Shown here one piece after another: positions 1-8,762 of a stretch of DNA of 64,000 nt. This DNA is from Yoonia litorea (GTDB taxonomy: Bacteria > Pseudomonadota > Alphaproteobacteria > Rhodobacterales > Rhodobacteraceae). The translations under genes were made by a program, and so were the position numbers. The notes under the pieces were generated by a model. It was not told where the DNA came from, ran no database searches, and saw nothing but the letters and a program-made list of their open reading frames with translations. The stretch is from positions 543,959 through 607,958 of the forward strand of contig NZ_FOZM01000002.1 of NCBI RefSeq assembly GCF_900114675.1, given 5' to 3'. Position 1 is the first letter of the stretch. Each line of letters begins with the position of its first letter.

Positions 1-690
1 GATCGTCGGTTTCATCGCATGACGCCAGATCACGCGGCGCATCGGCAGGCCTTTGGCGCGGGCGGTGCGAATGAAGTTGGTGTTGAGCACCTCAAGCATC
101 GAGGACCGCGTGATCCGCGCAATCGAGGCCATGTAGGATGTGGACAGGGCGATCACGGGCATGATCAGGAACTGCCACTGCCCGCCGTTCCAGCCGCCTC
201 CGGGCAACCAGCCCAGCCAAAGCGTAAAGACCAGCAGCAGGATTGGTGCCATGACGAAGTTGGGCAGGACCTGCGCCCCGATCGAGACACCGACCGCAAG
301 GTAGTCGAGCCATGAATTCTGTTTGATTGCGGCGGCAATGCCCAGTGACATGCCAACGGTCACGGCGACGACGAATGACCAGAAGCCATAGGTCAGTGTG
401 ACGGGAAAACCTTGTGCGATCACATCGTTGACCGAGCGATCCTTGTATTGAAACGATGGTCCGAAATCGAACTGAGTGACCACGCTGACAACATAGTTGA
501 TGATCTGTTTCCAGAACGGCTGATCAAGCCCGTATTTGGCTTCGATATTCGCCAGGACCTCTGGCGGCAGCGGGCGCTCTGAATTGAAGGGGCCGCCGGG
601 GGCCGCATACATCAGGATAAACGAGAGCACGACCAGTATCAGAAGGGTCGGGATCGCCACAGCAAGGCGGCGCACAACAAAGCTCAGCAT
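1..690 (-). CDS. oppB: Oligopeptide ABC transporter permease OppB (partial)
   Basis: Inner-membrane permease subunit of a peptide ABC importer. The reading frame starts at the ATG at 690 (protein begins MLSFVVRRLAVAIPTLLILV, a typical OppB/DppB first membrane segment) and runs off the left edge, giving 230 residues; roughly 75 C-terminal residues are missing. The visible end contains the conserved cytoplasmic loop with RTARAKGLP, the EAA-like motif that contacts the ATPase in BPD_transp_1 proteins. It lies 82 bases downstream of oppA on the same strand, so the two are co-transcribed; oppC, oppD and oppF would be expected beyond the edge. The family call is secure; peptide specificity is inferred. 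Confidence 0.93.
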   Translation of the reverse strand, partial: MLSFVVRRLAVAIPTLLILVVLSFILMYAAPGGPFNSERPLPPEVLANIEAKYGLDQPFWKQIINYVVSVVTQFDFGPSFQYKDRSVNDVIAQGFPVTLTYGFWSFVVAVTVGMSLGIAAAIKQNSWLDYLAVGVSIGAQVLPNFVMAPILLLVFTLWLGWLPGGGWNGGQWQFLIMPVIALSTSYMASIARITRSSMLEVLNTNFIRTARAKGLPMRRVIWRHAMKPTI

Positions 691-772
691 GTCTGGGGTC
701 CGGTCAGGTGGTCAAAAATGGAAAAAACCGCGCCCCCCGATCAAAGGGGGCGCGGCTGATCAATCACGCTGA

Positions 773-2407
773 TTATTCAGCGATCTTATAGAGATCTTTG
801 GAGTACCAGTTCTGCTGGAAGTTCTCGAAAGGCCAGCCTTCAAGGTCCTCGGCAAACATCTTGACCGATGCGTAGTGGTAGATCGGAATGATCGGTGTTT
901 CCTCGGCCACGATCTCTTCGACGCGGTCGTAGTTGGCCTGCGCATTGTCGGATGTCTTGGCCGCAGCAAGCAGTTCATCAACTTCTGCGTTGACATATTT
1001 GCTGTCGTTGTAGCCGGAATCTGACTGCATCAGGTCAAGGAAGGTCGAAGCTTCGTTGTAGTCAGCACACCAACCGCCACGGGCAACCTCGAAGTCGCCG
1101 TTGGAGCGGGCTTCAAGGAATGTCTGCCATTCCTGGTTGGCCAGTGTCGTTTCGACACCAAGGGTCTGCTTCCACATCTGGCTGATCGCGACAGCCACGG
1201 ACTTGTGCGATTCAGATGTGTTGTAAACCAGATCGATCTCGAGCGGATTGTCAGGGCCGTAACCTGCGCCTTCCATCAATTCGACAGCCATTGCGTTACG
1301 CTCGGCCTGTGTCATCGACGCCATCGGGATGTCTGGCGTTTCAAAACCAGCCGTGGCCCAGTGTGTGAAGGTGTAGGCTGCCTTCTGACCACCGGCCAGA
1401 ACATTGTCCACGATGATGTCACGGTCGATGGCAAGGCTCAGCGCTTTGCGGACATCGGCGTTCTGGATTTCTTCAGGTGCGTTATCACGCAGGTTGAAGA
1501 GGTAGTAGTAAGAGCAGGACAGCGGAACCGATACGGCCTGATCAGGGTATTCGGCTGCAAGACGCGGGAACTGGCCTGCCGGGACGTCGGTGCGGTCCAG
1601 CTCGCCTGCCAGATAACGGGTCAGGGCCACGTTTTCATCGTTGATCACCAGCGAGGTTACAGTCTCGATGATGGTGTTTTCGTTGTCCCAGTACATTTCG
1701 TTGCGCTCACGCACGAGTTTTTCCTGTGGGACATGCTCGGTCAGCACATAGGCACCGTTGGACACCATGTTGCCTGGCTTAGTCCAGTCAGAGCCGAATT
1801 CTTCGACAGTGGCCTGATGCACAGGGAAGGTAGTGAAGTGTGTCAGCATCTGCGGGAAGTAAGGCAGCGGCTGGGTCAGGCGCACTTCGAGTGTGGTGTC
1901 GTCGATTGCGGTCACGCCAAGCTCGGATGGGTCAACATCACCGGCAATCACTTCACTGGCGTTTTCCAGGGCCATCAGTTCGATAAACCAGGAATAAGGC
2001 GAGGCCAGTTCGGGGGAAGCGGCACGCTTCCAAGCATATTCGAAGTCACCTGCGGTGACAGTGTCACCGTTGGACCACTTTGCGTTGTCGCGCAGGTTGA
2101 ACGTGTAGGTCATGCCGTCTTCGCTGACGTCATGGCTCAGGGCGACGCCTGGCACCAGATTGCCGGTCGCATCCTGATTGTAGAGGCCTTCAAACAGGTC
2201 ACGCAGAATATCGCCGCCAGCGCTGTCTTCGGCAATGCCTGGGTCGATCGATGGGCTTTCGTCCAGATCGCGGTAGGTGAATGTCTGGTCAGAGGCGAGG
2301 GTTTCACCGGTGACGGGGTGTGTCGCATGACCGTCGGCATAAAGCGCGCCGGTTGATGCGATCAGCAACGCTGATGTCGTTGCAAACAATTTGGTTTTCA
2401 ATGTCAT
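773..2407 (-). CDS. oppA: Oligopeptide ABC transporter substrate-binding protein OppA
   Basis: Periplasmic peptide-binding protein (SBP_bac_5 family), 544 residues, the usual length for OppA. I start at the ATG at 2407, because GGGAG lies about 8 bases upstream and the protein then opens with a clean signal peptide (residues 1-24, cleavage after ALYA); a longer in-frame start at 2461 would bury the signal. The N-terminal part has the family pattern with FEGLYN and NLRDNAKWSNGD. The following oppB shows this is the receptor of a complete importer. No lipobox Cys is seen, so a soluble periplasmic protein is likely. A 7-bp perfect hairpin sits about 50 bases upstream of the start. Confidence 0.93.
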   Translation of the reverse strand: MTLKTKLFATTSALLIASTGALYADGHATHPVTGETLASDQTFTYRDLDESPSIDPGIAEDSAGGDILRDLFEGLYNQDATGNLVPGVALSHDVSEDGMTYTFNLRDNAKWSNGDTVTAGDFEYAWKRAASPELASPYSWFIELMALENASEVIAGDVDPSELGVTAIDDTTLEVRLTQPLPYFPQMLTHFTTFPVHQATVEEFGSDWTKPGNMVSNGAYVLTEHVPQEKLVRERNEMYWDNENTIIETVTSLVINDENVALTRYLAGELDRTDVPAGQFPRLAAEYPDQAVSVPLSCSYYYLFNLRDNAPEEIQNADVRKALSLAIDRDIIVDNVLAGGQKAAYTFTHWATAGFETPDIPMASMTQAERNAMAVELMEGAGYGPDNPLEIDLVYNTSESHKSVAVAISQMWKQTLGVETTLANQEWQTFLEARSNGDFEVARGGWCADYNEASTFLDLMQSDSGYNDSKYVNAEVDELLAAAKTSDNAQANYDRVEEIVAEETPIIPIYHYASVKMFAEDLEGWPFENFQQNWYSKDLYKIAE

Positions 2408-2680
2408 TGAGAACTCCCTGTTGACGTATCTTTTACAGATACCTTCTTTGGCTAAATGCACGGGAACCGTGCAGGTGCAGGTATCTTTTGCTTTCGAAAG
2501 TCAATTGGCAAGGCATTCCAAGCCTTGACCCTACGGCAGAGCGGATTAATTGCTGAAAATTGCCCGGGGCGAATTGTCATGAACGATTTGACCGGTGTCG
2601 CCGCAGGATTATTTCTCGGTGAATTGTGCAGATGACGGCCCACGGGCGACTCAGCCCCATCAATCGGAAGAAATCTTGTC
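2408..2680. promoter_or_regulatory. Divergent intergenic region between oppA and the hemerythrin gene
   Basis: This 273-base gap carries the promoters of two divergent genes. It contains a perfect hairpin at 2457-2473 (TGCACGG, loop GAA, CCGTGCA), placed in the likely 5' leader of oppA, and a shorter dyad GTATC/GATAC at about 2426-2443. No open reading frame with a ribosome-binding site was found. Which dyad is an operator and which an RNA hairpin cannot be decided by eye. Confidence 0.45.
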
Positions 2681-3253
2681 ATGTTAGACCCACTGGCGCT
2701 GGAAAATCGCGAAGGATTACCTGAGGCGCTTCAGGTTTTGCTGCACGAATACCCGCGCACAGGCTGGACAGAGGACCCTGGTTTCAACAACCTGATTTCC
2801 TTTTGGCTGGATCGCCACATGATGTTTCGCCGCCTGATGGCAGAGATGCGTCAGGGCACCGAACTCTTGCTTGACCGCAAGCTGGCACCGGACCGTTTCG
2901 GTGCAATGGTGTCGCGCTATGGCGGCATGTTTGTGCAGCAACTGCACGGGCATCACATGATTGAGGATCAGCATTACTTTCCCAAGCTGGTCGACAAAGA
3001 CAGCCGCATCTCGAAAGGCTTTGACATTCTGGACAAGGACCATCACGCCCTTGATGACTATCTTGCGTCCTTTGTCACCCAAGCCAATACGGTGATCGGA
3101 AAACGCGACAACCGCGACCAGCTACAGGACGCGGCTGGGGATTTTCAGTCCGAGCTTGCCAAGCTGGAAGGGTTGCTCGACCGTCATCTGATTGACGAAG
3201 AAGATCTGATCGTACCGGTGATCTTGCGCTATGGCGCGGCTGATCTTGGCTGA
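2681..3253 (+). CDS. Hemerythrin HHE-domain protein
   Basis: A 190-residue cytoplasmic all-alpha protein with the hemerythrin-like HHE metal-site pattern: His46 in the first helix, His89/His91/His92 with Glu95 and His98 (HHMIEDQHYFP), His121/His122 (LDKDHHALDD) and His169 with Glu173/Glu174 (DRHLIDEEDLIVP). Such proteins bind a di-iron centre that senses or carries O2 or NO, or repairs iron centres; the exact role here is unknown. It is the longest reading frame with this ATG, is divergent from oppA, and converges on a small exported-protein gene that starts one base after its stop. Confidence 0.8.
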   Translation: MLDPLALENREGLPEALQVLLHEYPRTGWTEDPGFNNLISFWLDRHMMFRRLMAEMRQGTELLLDRKLAPDRFGAMVSRYGGMFVQQLHGHHMIEDQHYFPKLVDKDSRISKGFDILDKDHHALDDYLASFVTQANTVIGKRDNRDQLQDAAGDFQSELAKLEGLLDRHLIDEEDLIVPVILRYGAADLG

Positions 3254-3616
3254 TTACTGCAGACGGAAGGTCGCTGAATCGCCCGCGCCCTGATCCACGG
3301 TAAAACGCATCCGGTCCCCGCCTTCGACCTCAACCAACTGACAGTTGTAAGGGATCGGCTCATCACCCCAAGCCATTTCGCGGCAGAAATACCCGTTTTG
3401 CCAAGACCACGTGCCTGTGACGGGTGACCCGACAGCGGACCCTTCAATTGCACCGTTTTCCAGCACGCGCAGCCGCAGGCCATAAAGGAAAATCCGCAGT
3501 TCCCTATCCTGCACCAATGACACGAATGTCTGTTCGTCACGCACGGGCGCAAAGCCGTCAGCCAACGCGGGCAGCGGTGTCAGTGCGAGCAGAGTTGTCA
3601 GAACAGCATGTTTCAT
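3254..3616 (-). CDS. Small secreted protein, function unknown
   Basis: A 120-residue protein with a signal peptide (residues 1-19, cleavage after PALA) and two cysteines in the mature part (Cys78, Cys92) that could form a disulfide. GAGG lies about 7 bases before the ATG. Apart from WSWQNGYFCRE and a repeated beta-strand pattern, I recognise no motif. Similar small periplasmic proteins are common in Rhodobacteraceae. It abuts the hemerythrin gene tail to tail (stop codons one base apart), so it has no room for a terminator of its own. Confidence 0.65.
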   Translation of the reverse strand: MKHAVLTTLLALTPLPALADGFAPVRDEQTFVSLVQDRELRIFLYGLRLRVLENGAIEGSAVGSPVTGTWSWQNGYFCREMAWGDEPIPYNCQLVEVEGGDRMRFTVDQGAGDSATFRLQ

Positions 3617-3839
3617 TGGGCACCTCTATTTCTAGCAGTTACCAATACTACGCAGTGCATTGCGCTTTGGTTCACTCACTCTCGTGTGATGCGATGCGCG
3701 GGTGTGCGGGGCCTCATCGTCCTGGCGAGTTAAAGTCGATCAGCGAGGGGTACGTCGAAATGACCGCCCGCGGCATTCCATAACCACCAGCCAACCCCGA
3801 CCTTTCGGCGGCGATACTGCTGACACGTATCTGTCCGGT
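3617..3839. other. Intergenic region without a recognisable gene
   Basis: A 223-base stretch between a leftward small exported-protein gene and the leftward dapB. It must hold the promoter of the exported-protein gene and the end of the dapB transcript. No tRNA fold, no strong T-tract terminator and no reading frame with a ribosome-binding site could be found. Confidence 0.4.
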
Positions 3840-4649
3840 CTAGATGCCCAGGACGTCCATCATGTCGTATTCGCCCGGCGATTTGTCCTGCCCCCAAAGT
3901 GCGGCCTTCAGCGCGCCGCGCGCAAAGATGGCGCGATCTGTCGCGAGGTGGCGCAGCACGATCCGTTCGCCAGCAGCGGCGAACAAAACATCATGCTCCC
4001 CCACAATATCGCCGCCGCGAATAGCGCTGAAACCGATATCACCTTTCTTGCGCGCGCCGGTCATACCATCGCGCCCGCTGTCGCTGACCTCTTTGAGGGA
4101 AACACCCCGCCCCTTGGCCGCCGCCTCACCGAGCATCAGCGCTGTGCCTGACGGTGCATCGACCTTCTGGTTGTGATGGGCCTCGATCACCTCAATGTCG
4201 AAATCCTCATCAAGGGCAGCGGCTACCTTTTGCGTCAGCCGCACCAGGAGATTCACACCAAGTGACATATTCCCGGCCCTGACAATGACCGCGTGGCGCG
4301 CCGCAGCGTTGATGGCTTTCAGGTCGTCATCTGACAATCCCGTGGTGCCGATCACGTGCACCGCCCGCGCCTGTGCTGCAAGGCCCGCAAACGCGACCGT
4401 CGCTGCCGGCGCGGTGAAGTCGATCACCGCCTGCGCTTTGGCGAAAGCCTCAACCGCGTCCGACGTCACCGTGATGCCTGTCGCCTGGCCACCAATCATT
4501 GCGTCCACATCCTGACCGACCCATTGGTTGTCCTCACGCTCCAAAGCGGCGACGAGGCGGCATTTGTCTGAAGCCAGAACAGTCTTGATCAGCATCTGGC
4601 CCATCCGTCCTGATGCCCCTGTGATGACGATGCCTGGAATGTCGGTCAT
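3840..4649 (-). CDS. dapB: 4-hydroxy-tetrahydrodipicolinate reductase
   Basis: Cytoplasmic NAD(P)H-dependent reductase of the lysine and meso-diaminopimelate pathway, needed for cell wall synthesis. It has 269 residues, the family norm. The nucleotide-binding loop GASGRMG is at residues 11-17, and the DapB signature [15 protein letters not shown] at 156-170 holds the catalytic His158/His159 and Lys162. A purine-rich AGGAAGGA precedes the ATG at 4649. It is divergent from rbfA, whose start lies 100 bases away, so a shared promoter region is likely. Confidence 0.97.
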   Translation of the reverse strand: MTDIPGIVITGASGRMGQMLIKTVLASDKCRLVAALEREDNQWVGQDVDAMIGGQATGITVTSDAVEAFAKAQAVIDFTAPAATVAFAGLAAQARAVHVIGTTGLSDDDLKAINAAARHAVIVRAGNMSLGVNLLVRLTQKVAAALDEDFDIEVIEAHHNQKVDAPSGTALMLGEAAAKGRGVSLKEVSDSGRDGMTGARKKGDIGFSAIRGGDIVGEHDVLFAAAGERIVLRHLATDRAIFARGALKAALWGQDKSPGEYDMMDVLGI

Positions 4650-4748
4650 GCGATTGTGTCCTTCCTGCTTTGGCCTCTCTTAGCGGGGGACGCGCGCTGA
4701 CGCAAAGGTTCGCTTGGCAAGCGTCCCATGCCGGACTACATGAGGGGC

Positions 4749-5144
4749 ATGGCTAAGAGTTCAAACCGCGCGGGCAAAGCCCCCACTCAGCGCATGTTGC
4801 GCGTTGGCGAAATGATCCGCCGGACATTGTCCGAGGTGCTTCAACGTGGCGATGTCCATGATGAGGAGCTGGCACAGATGTCGATCACTGTGGGCGAGGT
4901 CCGGATGAGCCCTGACCTGCGCATAGCGACGGCTTTTGTGCTGCCGCTTGGCGGACAGAACAAGGAAGAGGCACTGGCCGCCCTGCGTCGCAATACCGTG
5001 GAAATCCGCCATCAGGTTGTCAAAGGCGGCACGATGAAGTTCGCGCCCGAGCTGCGGTTCCAGATTGACGGGACCTTTGACCAGATGGATGCGACACGCG
5101 CGCTCCTGGCCTCCGATCACGTGCGGCAGGACCTCGACGACTAA
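4749..5144 (+). CDS. rbfA: 30S ribosome-binding factor RbfA
   Basis: Single KH-domain assembly factor that binds 16S rRNA during late maturation of the 30S subunit and is needed at low temperature. It has 131 residues from the ATG at 4749, preceded by GAGGGG at short spacing; an in-frame ATG at 4740 or 4728 would add a few residues. Typical RbfA features are visible: RMLRVGEMIRRTLSEVLQRG near the N-terminus and the IRHQVVKG...MKFAPELRF segment later. Its stop overlaps the next start as TAATG, so the exported glycosidase gene is translationally coupled. Confidence 0.94.
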   Translation: MAKSSNRAGKAPTQRMLRVGEMIRRTLSEVLQRGDVHDEELAQMSITVGEVRMSPDLRIATAFVLPLGGQNKEEALAALRRNTVEIRHQVVKGGTMKFAPELRFQIDGTFDQMDATRALLASDHVRQDLDD

Positions 5145-5869
5145 TGCGCTTCTTCATTGCGGCACTGCTGCTTTGGGCCAGCCCCGCCTTTGCGGTGGAC
5201 TGTGAAGACCGCAGCGTTGAGGGGCGCAGCTATACGATCTGCGAGGTTGATCCCGCTACTGAGGACCTGCGCCTGTTTCTGCGCGACCAAGCAGGCGAGA
5301 TCATCGGCAGTTTTTCAGGGATTTCAGACGAACCTGACGTGGATACGGTCCTTTTTGCGATGAATGCGGGCATGTATCACGCTGACCGCGCACCGGTCGG
5401 GCACTATGTCGAAGACGGCGAAGAAATCATGCGTGTGATCCCCAACGCGGGACCCGGGAACTTTGGACTTTTGCCCAATGGCGTGTTTTGCATCACCGAC
5501 GACCGCGCACAGGTCTTCGAGACCACCCGCTATCTTGAGACCGCCCCCGACTGCCGAGATGCGACGCAATCAGGGCCGATGCTGGTGATCGACGGATCAC
5601 TGCATCCACGGTTTTTGCCTGACAGCAGCTCGCGGTTTATCCGAAACGGTGTCGGGACAAGTGCGGATGGCGACCGCGTCGTGTTCGCGATTTCCAATGA
5701 GGCCGTGACTTTTCACGAATTCGGGCGTCTGTTCCGCGATTACCTTGAAACGCCCAATGCGCTCTTTTTTGACGGCAAGGTCTCGCGGCTTTATTCGCGT
5801 GATCTGGGACGCAGTGATTTCGGTTTCCAACTCGGTCCCATGGTAGCCGTGGTGACCACTAAAGACTGA
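5144..5869 (+). CDS. Exported phosphodiester glycosidase family protein (NAGPA/DUF2233)
   Basis: A 241-residue protein with a signal peptide (residues 1-17, cleavage after AFA) and the NAGPA-type fold pattern: FAMNAGMY, then LLPNGVFC, a central QSGPMLVIDG and a late ALFFDGKVSRLY segment. The human homologue cleaves GlcNAc-phosphodiesters; bacterial members are thought to act on envelope glycoconjugates, and the substrate here is unknown. Start and rbfA stop share TAATG. Its last 11 bases overlap the end of the convergent Nudix gene. Confidence 0.82.
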   Translation: MRFFIAALLLWASPAFAVDCEDRSVEGRSYTICEVDPATEDLRLFLRDQAGEIIGSFSGISDEPDVDTVLFAMNAGMYHADRAPVGHYVEDGEEIMRVIPNAGPGNFGLLPNGVFCITDDRAQVFETTRYLETAPDCRDATQSGPMLVIDGSLHPRFLPDSSSRFIRNGVGTSADGDRVVFAISNEAVTFHEFGRLFRDYLETPNALFFDGKVSRLYSRDLGRSDFGFQLGPMVAVVTTKD

Positions 5870-6263
5870 GCAGGTCCACGATCTTTTGCAGGTTCGGGCT
5901 TTGCGGCAGTTCGCTGATCCGCGCAGGATCAAACCACCCAGCATCACTGACATCATCAGCGGCCAGCGGTGTGCCGCTTTCATAGGTGCAAAGCACCACC
6001 GCCAGCAGGTAGTGAAAGCGCAGCGCACCGGTCTCGTCGTGGTGGATGACATCAAGGTTGGTCAGATAGTGTTCCGGCCTCGCGACAATGCCGGTTTCCT
6101 CAAGCAGTTCACGCGCCGCAGCCGCCAGCGCGGTTTCCCCAAGCTCGACATGACCACCGGGAAAGCCCCATGTGTTCGCGTTGGGCTCTTTCTTGCGTTT
6201 GACCAGCAGGATCTGACCCTCATGGGCGACAACCGCGATGGCCCCCAGTTTCGGTGCGCTCAT
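5859..6263 (-). CDS. Nudix hydrolase
   Basis: A 134-residue single-domain pyrophosphohydrolase. The Nudix box is canonical, with GG at 36-37 followed by HVELGE and RELLEETG (residues 37-59), the metal-binding glutamates being present. Sequence style is that of ADP-ribose/NADH pyrophosphatase-like small Nudix enzymes; the substrate cannot be assigned. The start overlaps the stop of the upstream SGNH hydrolase as ATGA, so both are made from one message. Confidence 0.88.
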   Translation of the reverse strand: MSAPKLGAIAVVAHEGQILLVKRKKEPNANTWGFPGGHVELGETALAAAARELLEETGIVARPEHYLTNLDVIHHDETGALRFHYLLAVVLCTYESGTPLAADDVSDAGWFDPARISELPQSPNLQKIVDLLSL

Positions 6264-6898
6264 AGGCTGCGGACCTTCTCGGCCAGTGCACGACCCAAGG
6301 CGATGTGATCCTCTGCCGTGAAATGCACCCCGTCGATCGGGCTTGAGGCTGCATGGCCGGCGGCATCAAAGAAGGCGACACCCCAATGTTCGGCGATCCT
6401 GCGCATGGCTGGCGCGAAGTCGTGCGAGGTCGCCGCAGCATCAAGCAGAAACTCCTTGTATGTGCCTTCTTCAAGGACCGGCGGCGGTGCCACAATGAGG
6501 ATTTCGAAACCCTCGTGGCGCAATTGATAGGGCTCTGACTTTGCAATGGCGATCAGCGCTGCGACACCAGCGGCAATCTGCGCTGCGCTGCGGGCATAAT
6601 GCGTCTGGGCATCATTGGTCCCCAGCATGATGATCAGCAGATCAATCGGGCCATGGCTTTCCAAGGCGATCCGCAGACCCACTTGCCCGTCCAGATGTGG
6701 TCCCTTCACCGGGTCGGCAAGAACGGTTGTTCGGCCCGGAAGCCCCTCTTCGATGACCGTGTAACCCTCCCCCAGATTCTCCTGCATGACACCTGGCCAA
6801 CGGGTGGCTGCATCAAAGCGGCGGTTCTCGCCCGCGACCAGTGCAGGGGGTGTTCCATAGGTGTTGCTATCGCCATAGGCCAGAATGGTTTTTGTCAT
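6260..6898 (-). CDS. SGNH/GDSL-family hydrolase (arylesterase/thioesterase-like)
   Basis: A 212-residue hydrolase with all SGNH blocks: GDSN at 9-12 with nucleophile Ser11, a Gly-containing block II (GLPGRTT, about 52-58), GTND at 93-96, and DGVH at 189-192 giving the Asp/His of the triad. No signal peptide, so cytoplasmic. The arrangement resembles the TesA-distant arylesterases acting on acyl or aryl esters; the natural substrate is unknown. First gene of a two-gene leftward operon with the Nudix hydrolase, and divergent from the thioredoxin gene. Confidence 0.88.
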   Translation of the reverse strand: MTKTILAYGDSNTYGTPPALVAGENRRFDAATRWPGVMQENLGEGYTVIEEGLPGRTTVLADPVKGPHLDGQVGLRIALESHGPIDLLIIMLGTNDAQTHYARSAAQIAAGVAALIAIAKSEPYQLRHEGFEILIVAPPPVLEEGTYKEFLLDAAATSHDFAPAMRRIAEHWGVAFFDAAGHAASSPIDGVHFTAEDHIALGRALAEKVRSL

Positions 6899-7005
6899 AG
6901 GCGCAGGCTAGGGGCGCTTTGCTGGCAGGTAAAGCGCCATTGCCCCTTGGCCTTGGCCGATGAAACGCACATATAAGGCGCAACCCATCCATGAAGGAGC
7001 GAGAC

Positions 7006-7917
7006 ATGCTGGAACTTGGTGACACACAAGCTGCCGCTACTGATCTGATCAAAGACGGAACCGACGCAAGTTTTATGAAAGACGTGATTGAAGCCTCGCA
7101 AGAGGTGCCGGTCATCGTGGATTTCTGGGCGCAGTGGTGCGGCCCTTGCAAGACACTCGGCCCAGCGATTGAACAGGCCGTGACCAACGCCAAAGGCCGT
7201 GTGAAATTGGTCAAGATCGACGTCGATGCCAATCAGGCCTATGCGGGCCAGTTGCAGGTGCAGTCCATCCCGACGGTCTATGCTTTCTATCAGGGCCGTC
7301 CCGTTGACGGATTTCAGGGCGCGTTGCCGCCCTCACAGGTGAATGAATTTGTCACCAAGATTGCAGCACTCGCCGGTGAGGGCGAGGATGATGGTCTGGG
7401 TGCCGCAATTGAAGCAGCCGAACAGATGCTGGACGAAGGTGCCGCGGCAGATGCCGCCGAAACCTTTGCTGCAATCCTGCAGGAAGATCCCAACAACGCC
7501 ACCGCGTATGCTGGTCTGGTGCGTGCTTACTTGGCGCTGGGCGATGTTGATCAGGCCGAAGCCATCCTGAACGGTGCCCCTGCCGAAATCTCGACCGACC
7601 CCGCGCTTGAGGCTGTGCACGCACAGATCACGCTCGCGAAAGAGGCCGCGAATGCGGGTCCGGTGGCCGAACTTGAGGCCGCCGTGGAGGCTGCACCTGA
7701 CGATCATCAGGCGCGTTTTGATCTGGCCACCGCTTTGCATGCCAATGGCAAGGTGCAAGAGGCCGTCGATCAGTTGCTAGAGCTCTTCCGGCGTGACCGC
7801 GAATGGAATGACGGGGCTGCAAAAACGCAGCTTTTCAAGATTTTTGATGCGCTTGAGGCCAAAGACCCAATTGTGCTGAACGGGCGCAGAAAACTCTCGT
7901 CGATGATATTTGCCTGA
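7006..7917 (+). CDS. cnoX: Thioredoxin-TPR co-chaperone, CnoX/YbbN type
   Basis: A 303-residue protein with an N-terminal thioredoxin domain and a C-terminal alpha-helical TPR-like part. The active site WCGPC is at residues 44-48, so unlike E. coli YbbN (which lacks the full CxxC) it should be redox-active. The TPR half (about 130-300) is rich in Ala/Glu helical pairs. The family protects proteins from oxidative aggregation and hands them to GroEL/DnaK. I choose the ATG at 7006 because AAGGAG lies 7 bases upstream; the in-frame ATG at 6991 would place that ribosome-binding site inside the gene. Confidence 0.88.
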   Translation: MLELGDTQAAATDLIKDGTDASFMKDVIEASQEVPVIVDFWAQWCGPCKTLGPAIEQAVTNAKGRVKLVKIDVDANQAYAGQLQVQSIPTVYAFYQGRPVDGFQGALPPSQVNEFVTKIAALAGEGEDDGLGAAIEAAEQMLDEGAAADAAETFAAILQEDPNNATAYAGLVRAYLALGDVDQAEAILNGAPAEISTDPALEAVHAQITLAKEAANAGPVAELEAAVEAAPDDHQARFDLATALHANGKVQEAVDQLLELFRRDREWNDGAAKTQLFKIFDALEAKDPIVLNGRRKLSSMIFA

Positions 7918-7944
7918 CGCCAGCTTCGGTCTAGCTAGAATCAT

Positions 7945-8583
7945 ATGATTTCAAAGACCGACCTGCCAGACGTTATTCCCGTCTTTCCACTGCCGGGCGC
8001 GCTGCTTTTGCCGCGCGCGCGCCTGCCGCTCCACCTGTTTGAACCACGCTATCTGGCGATGCTTGACGATGTGTTGAAAACATCCTCGCGACTGATTGGC
8101 ATGGTCCAACCCTACGAAGCGCCGAGCGGCGGCAAGCTTCACAGCATCGGCTGCGCCGGAAAGGTGACCGCCTTTTCCGAAACAGAGGACGGGCGGTATA
8201 TGATCACCCTGTCGGGCGCATCACGTTTCCGCATCACAGGTGAGGTCGATGGCTTTACACCTTACCGCCGCTGCAAGGTGAACTGGCAGGGCTTTGAACA
8301 AGACCTCGGCCCGGTCGAGAAAGATCCCGATTTCGACCGGCCTGCCTTTATGGACGCTCTTGGCAAATACCTGACCGAAAAGGGCCTTTCGACCGATTGG
8401 GAAAGCCTTGGCGAGGCTGAGGATGAACTGCTGATCAACTCCCTTTCCATGCTTTGTCCGTTCGAGCCGGAGGACAAACAGGCCCTGCTCGAGGCGCCCT
8501 CCTTGACCACCCGCCGCGAAACGCTCATGACTCTCATCGAATTCGCCTTGCGGGGCGGCTCCGGTGAAGAGGTCATGCAATGA
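7945..8583 (+). CDS. LON-type substrate-binding domain protein
   Basis: A 212-residue protein consisting of the Lon N-terminal (LAN/PUA-like) domain without ATPase or protease parts; seen in the opening [15 protein letters not shown] and [12 protein letters not shown]. Stand-alone versions are common in proteobacteria and presumed to bind unfolded protein or act as adaptors; no enzymatic residues are visible. It lies 27 bases after cnoX, which hints at a shared role in protein quality control, and overlaps the Trm112-like gene by ATGA. Confidence 0.85.
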   Translation: MISKTDLPDVIPVFPLPGALLLPRARLPLHLFEPRYLAMLDDVLKTSSRLIGMVQPYEAPSGGKLHSIGCAGKVTAFSETEDGRYMITLSGASRFRITGEVDGFTPYRRCKVNWQGFEQDLGPVEKDPDFDRPAFMDALGKYLTEKGLSTDWESLGEAEDELLINSLSMLCPFEPEDKQALLEAPSLTTRRETLMTLIEFALRGGSGEEVMQ

Positions 8584-8759
8584 GTGAAACCAGTTTCGAC
8601 CCCAAAATGCTTGAGGCGCTGGTCTGCCCGATGACGCAGGAACGGCTTGCCTATGATGCCGACAAGCAGGAGCTTGTCAGCAAGGCCGGGAAGCTCGCCT
8701 TCCCGATCCGCAACGGGATTCCGGTGATGCTGGTGGATGAGGCGCGCGCCCTCGACTAG
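8580..8759 (+). CDS. Trm112-family (UPF0434) small protein
   Basis: A 59-residue protein whose ATG overlaps the stop of the LON-domain gene (ATGA). It has the Trm112/YcaR pattern MLEALVCP near residues 10-17, then [19 protein letters not shown]. Only one of the cysteines used for zinc in other family members is present, as is common in this subgroup. In eukaryotes and archaea Trm112 activates methyltransferases; the bacterial role is uncertain. Third gene of the cnoX operon and convergent with the SLC13 gene. Confidence 0.85.
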   Translation: MSETSFDPKMLEALVCPMTQERLAYDADKQELVSKAGKLAFPIRNGIPVMLVDEARALD

Positions 8760-8762
8760 GCG

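Noticed and set aside
1205..2356. A 383-residue plus-strand open frame
   Set aside because: It lies entirely antisense to oppA, has no ribosome-binding site or domain, and mirrors the codon pattern of the real gene.
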